This document shows, in pieces, positions 61,611 through 64,000 of a stretch of DNA of 64,000 bases; position 1 is the first letter of the stretch, and each line of letters opens with the position of its first letter. Where the stretch lies: contig DWVR01000064.1 in assembly GCA_019120125.1 (NCBI GenBank), positions 1 through 64,000 on the forward strand, written 5' to 3'. The position numbers and the translations under genes were made by a program. The DNA is from Candidatus Phocaeicola excrementigallinarum. Its GTDB lineage: Bacteria; Bacteroidota; Bacteroidia; Bacteroidales; Bacteroidaceae. The notes under the pieces are model-generated. The model did not search any database and was not told the DNA's origin. It worked only from the letters and a program-made list of their open reading frames with translations.

Positions 61611-62726
61611 ATGATTACCATAGAGCAGCTGAAAGATGTAAACGAGCGTACAGAAGCATTGTATCGTTATTTGGGCATTGAAGAGAAGAAAATTCAGGTG
61701 GAGGAAGAACAGCTCCGTACACAGGTACCCGGATTCTGGGACGACCAGAAGGCGGCCGAGGCACAGATGAAGAAGGTGAAAGGCCTGCAACAGTGGATTG
61801 ACGGTTATCAGGAGGTGAAAACATTGGCCGATGAGCTTCAGCTTGCCTACGATTTCCATAAGGACGAGCTGGTGAGCGAGGAAGAGGTGGACGAGGCTTA
61901 CGCAAAAGCGGTGAAGGCTGTCGAGGAGTTGGAACTGAAGAACATGCTTCGTTCGGAGGCTGACCAGATGGATTGCGTGCTGAAAATCAATTCGGGTGCG
62001 GGAGGTACGGAAAGCCAGGACTGGGCGTCCATGCTGATGCGTATGTATATGCGTTGGGCCGAGGCCAACGGCTACAAGCTTTCGGTGGCTAACCTGCAGG
62101 AAGGAGATGAGGCGGGCATCAAGACGGTAACCATGAATGTCGAGGGTGCCTATGCCTATGGTTATCTGAAGGGTGAGAATGGTGTGCATCGTTTGGTGCG
62201 TGTGTCTCCCTACAATGCACAGGGAAAGCGTATGACTTCGTTCGCGTCTGTATTCGTCACTCCGTTGGTGGACGACTCTATTGAGGTGACGGTTGAGCCG
62301 GCACGTCTGTCGTGGGACACTTTCCGGAGCGGTGGCGCCGGAGGGCAGAATGTCAATAAGGTGGAGTCGGGTGTCCGTCTGCGTTATCAGTACAAGGATC
62401 CGTACACCGGTGAGGAGGAGGAGATCCTGATTGAGAACACCGAGACCCGCGACCAGCCGAAGAACAAGGAAAATGCCATGCGCCAGTTGCGCTCTATTCT
62501 GTACGATAAGGAACTGAAGCACCGTATGGAAGAACAGGCGAAGGTGGAGGCCGGAAAGAAAAAGATCGAGTGGGGCTCCCAGATACGCAGCTATGTGTTT
62601 GACGACCGCCGTGTGAAGGACCACCGTACGAATTATCAGACTTCGGACGTGAACGGGGTGATGGACGGCAAGATTGACGGGTTTATCAAGGCATATCTGA
62701 TGGAGTTTGCAGGGAAGGAGGAATAA
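61611..62726 (+). CDS. prfB: peptide chain release factor 2
   Basis: 371 aa with no internal stop: the programmed +1 frameshift site used in E. coli (near codon 26) is absent, and the frame reads YRYLGIEEKK straight through. The catalytic GGQ is at 244-246 (SGGAGGQNVNK). The stop-codon recognition tripeptide at 199-201 is SPY rather than the usual SPF. Ends of domains: GVHRLVRVSPYNAQGKRMTS. It reads UGA and UAA stops. Its last codons overlap the stem of its own terminator. Confidence 0.93.
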   Translation: MITIEQLKDVNERTEALYRYLGIEEKKIQVEEEQLRTQVPGFWDDQKAAEAQMKKVKGLQQWIDGYQEVKTLADELQLAYDFHKDELVSEEEVDEAYAKAVKAVEELELKNMLRSEADQMDCVLKINSGAGGTESQDWASMLMRMYMRWAEANGYKLSVANLQEGDEAGIKTVTMNVEGAYAYGYLKGENGVHRLVRVSPYNAQGKRMTSFASVFVTPLVDDSIEVTVEPARLSWDTFRSGGAGGQNVNKVESGVRLRYQYKDPYTGEEEEILIENTETRDQPKNKENAMRQLRSILYDKELKHRMEEQAKVEAGKKKIEWGSQIRSYVFDDRRVKDHRTNYQTSDVNGVMDGKIDGFIKAYLMEFAGKEE

Positions 62727-62741
62727 AATCCTCCTTTTTTT
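62715..62741 (+). terminator. terminator of prfB
   Basis: AAGGAGG (62715-62721) pairs with CCTCCTT (62730-62736), followed by T; the left arm is inside the end of the prfB coding sequence. Confidence 0.75.
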
Positions 62742-62770
62742 ATGCCCTTGGATGAAAAAAACGGCATAAG

Positions 62771-62802
62771 TTTGTCTTTTTTCTCGAATATGTTTATTTT
62801 TG
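62771..62802 (+). promoter_or_regulatory. promoter of small membrane protein and CYTH gene
   Basis: TTTG (62771-62774), a 20-nt spacer and TATTTTTG (62795-62802) fit the Bacteroidetes consensus well, 23 nt before the start of the 47-aa gene. Confidence 0.72.
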
Positions 62803-62825
62803 GAAACATTAAAGTCTGATAGGTT

Positions 62826-62969
62826 ATGAGAAGAAATGACAGGATGGCCAGGCGCCAGAACTTGGAGAAAAGAGAAGAGGAGAAGGCTAACCGCCTTTTC
62901 AAACTGATATGTGCGGCATTGTTGCTGTTGGCGTTGCTGATGATTGTCGGCTATGCGCTGGCTTCATGA
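62826..62969 (+). CDS. small single-pass membrane protein
   Basis: 47 aa. The N-terminus is highly charged (MRRNDRMARRQNLEKREEEK), followed by ANRLFK and one hydrophobic helix (about 27-45, ICAALLLLALLMIVGYAL). I do not recognise a family. It has its own consensus promoter and is 15 nt upstream of the CYTH gene, so the short gene is probably real and co-transcribed. N-in topology is likely from the basic end. Confidence 0.65.
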   Translation: MRRNDRMARRQNLEKREEEKANRLFKLICAALLLLALLMIVGYALAS

Positions 62970-62984
62970 TCCGGGATTATCGTC

Positions 62985-63470
62985 ATGGCGCAGGAAATAG
63001 AACGTAAGTTCCTGGTGAAAGATGATTCTTACAGGCGGATGGCTTTCAAAAGCTACACCATCCGGCAGGGATATATCTGCAGTGAAAGCGGAAGGACGGT
63101 GCGTGTGCGTATCCGTGACGGCAAGGGATTTCTGACCATTAAGGGTCCGTCCGACCCGTCGGGGACGAGCCGCTTTGAGTGGGAACGGGAACTGCCTCTT
63201 TCCGAAGCGGAAGAACTGATGAGGCTTTGCAAGCCGGGAATGATTGACAAGGTGCGTTATCTGGTGGGGTGCGGAGACCATACTTTCGAGGTGGACGAGT
63301 TTTCCGGCGAAAACGTGGGTCTTGTGGTGGCTGAAGTGGAGTTGGGAAGCATTGATGAGGATTTTGAGCGTCCTTCCTTTCTGGGAGAGGAGGTGACCGG
63401 ACAGCGTCAGTATTACAACTCGTCGCTGATGGCGCGTCCGTATTGTTCGTGGACGGAAAAGACGGAATGA
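62985..63470 (+). CDS. CYTH-domain protein
   Basis: 161 aa. The N-terminal ExExK motif EIERKFLV is followed by alternating charged strands (TVRVRIRDGKGFLTIKG, FEWERELP, DKVRYLV, EVDEFSG, VVAEVELG) that form a triphosphate tunnel. Stand-alone bacterial CYTH proteins are mostly inorganic triphosphatases; adenylate cyclase activity is less likely. Substrate is not settled by sequence. Confidence 0.9.
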   Translation: MAQEIERKFLVKDDSYRRMAFKSYTIRQGYICSESGRTVRVRIRDGKGFLTIKGPSDPSGTSRFEWERELPLSEAEELMRLCKPGMIDKVRYLVGCGDHTFEVDEFSGENVGLVVAEVELGSIDEDFERPSFLGEEVTGQRQYYNSSLMARPYCSWTEKTE

Positions 63471-63493
63471 CTTCCGGTAAACTGTCAGGATAG

Positions 63494-63527
63494 GGGGTGA
63501 AAACGTACAATAAATGGTTTTTACCCC
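63494..63527 (+). terminator. hairpin after CYTH gene
   Basis: GGGGTGAAAA (63494-63503) pairs with TTTTTACCCC (63518-63527) with one G-U. No T-run follows, so termination is likely but not certain. Confidence 0.55.
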
Positions 63528-63619
63528 ATAAGATGTCAGTTTTCATGTCCCGTTGCCTTTTGTTTTGGACTAATATTGCAGTGTCGAAACGACGGAATAT
63601 TAATTCAAACAAAGGAAAT

Positions 63620-64000
63620 ATGAATACAGCCACTTTCGCTCAAAACCTGTTGAGCATGCAGACAGAACTACGCCGCTTTGCCTTTAAACTTACGGCTGAC
63701 CACGATGACGCAAACGACCTCCTTCAGGAGACTTCGCTGAAGGCACTGGATAATAAAGAGAAATATGTGGCCGAGACGAACTTCAAGGGATGGATATATA
63801 CGATTATGCGCAATATCTTCATCAACAATTATAGGAAGACGGTACGCGACCAGACTTATGTGGATTATACGGACAATATGTATTTCCTGAATCTGGGCGT
63901 GGACCTGGCCGATGATTCCATGGAGGGCGCTTACGACCTGAAGGAAATCCGTAAGGCGGTGAACTCGCTTCCGAAAGAGCTGCGAGTGCCTTTCGCGATG
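63620..64000 (+). CDS. ECF-type RNA polymerase sigma factor (partial, runs off the window)
   Basis: 127 codons are visible in frame to the last base. Region 2 is clear: LRRFAFKLTADHDDANDLLQ, then ALDNKEKY and FKGWIYTIMRNIFINNYRK (-10 recognition helix). Region 4 begins at NSLPKELRVPFAM. The sequence is of the RpoE/ECF group common in Bacteroides. The weak upstream TAATATTG (63571-63578) may be its -7 box. The anti-sigma partner, if any, would lie beyond the right edge. Confidence 0.92.
   Translation, partial: MNTATFAQNLLSMQTELRRFAFKLTADHDDANDLLQETSLKALDNKEKYVAETNFKGWIYTIMRNIFINNYRKTVRDQTYVDYTDNMYFLNLGVDLADDSMEGAYDLKEIRKAVNSLPKELRVPFAM

Overview
The window looks like chromosome of a gut Bacteroidales bacterium, most likely Bacteroides or Phocaeicola. 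Evidence: many genes are preceded by the Bacteroidetes -7 promoter box TAnnTTTG, often with TTTG about 20 bp upstream. Families typical of the group occur: NigD-like and PepSY-like lipoproteins, DUF4292, DUF3667, a PG_1098-like methyltransferase, SusA-like amylase, GH123 and GH35 enzymes, and a Ser-type sulfatase. The arginine cluster argR-GNAT-argG-argC-argD has the Bacteroides order. Shine-Dalgarno sequences are generally weak. No prophage, insertion sequence, CRISPR array, rRNA or conjugative module was seen; this is mostly core chromosome with glycan-degradation genes mixed in.

Layout. 1-3 kb: tRNA-Asn, then fucO and rhaB (end of rhamnose catabolism) on the minus strand. 3-12 kb: one tight minus-strand gene string, PASTA protein - rluD-like - ddl - acyltransferase - NigD-like lipoprotein - rhodanese lipoprotein - GH35 - GH123, ending in a perfect 18-bp-stem terminator. 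12-20.6 kb (plus): PG_1098-like methyltransferase, a second GH35 with a C-terminal F5/8 domain, purB, a pseudouridine synthase with a repetitive Gly/Arg/Asn-rich N-terminus, asnS. 20.8-28.7 kb: translation and glycolysis genes, rplM-rpsI, rpsB, tsf, gpmI, rpmH (minus), efp, rpmE (minus), fbaA, with structured leaders and strong terminators. 28.8-34 kb: a 58-aa DUF4250 gene, YgjP-like zincin, AraJ-like MFS, MATE pump, proC with a small membrane protein, and a Gdx/SugE transporter sharing a palindromic promoter region with proC.

34-41 kb (minus): a SusA-like alpha-amylase broken by a 1-nt frameshift, then the arginine operon argR - acyltransferase - argG - argC - (four-helix-bundle gene with about 30-bp terminal inverted repeats) - argD. 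41-50 kb: lipoproteins, sulfatase, methyltransferase, HAD phosphatase, DUF3667 zinc-ribbon membrane protein, proB, PepSY-like lipoprotein. 50-64 kb: XRE-cupin regulator with an acyl-CoA ligase, dgt, then dut - TPR lipoprotein - DUF4292 lipoprotein - EnvC-like protein, argE-type deacylase, long-chain acyl-CoA ligase, prfB without a programmed frameshift, a 47-aa membrane protein, a CYTH protein and the start of an ECF sigma factor that runs off the window.

The most unusual non-coding signal is an intergenic element seen three times (near 16.1, 41.3 and 53.9 kb). Each copy is four roughly 18-bp palindromes of the form AAAACG..CGTTTT spaced every 19-24 bp, with the outer two units forming a long inverted repeat. 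A related three-unit array of different sequence lies near 3.0 kb. No clear new multi-gene system was found. Coordinates of starts were moved inward where a signal peptide, a family start or a 4-nt overlap favoured it.
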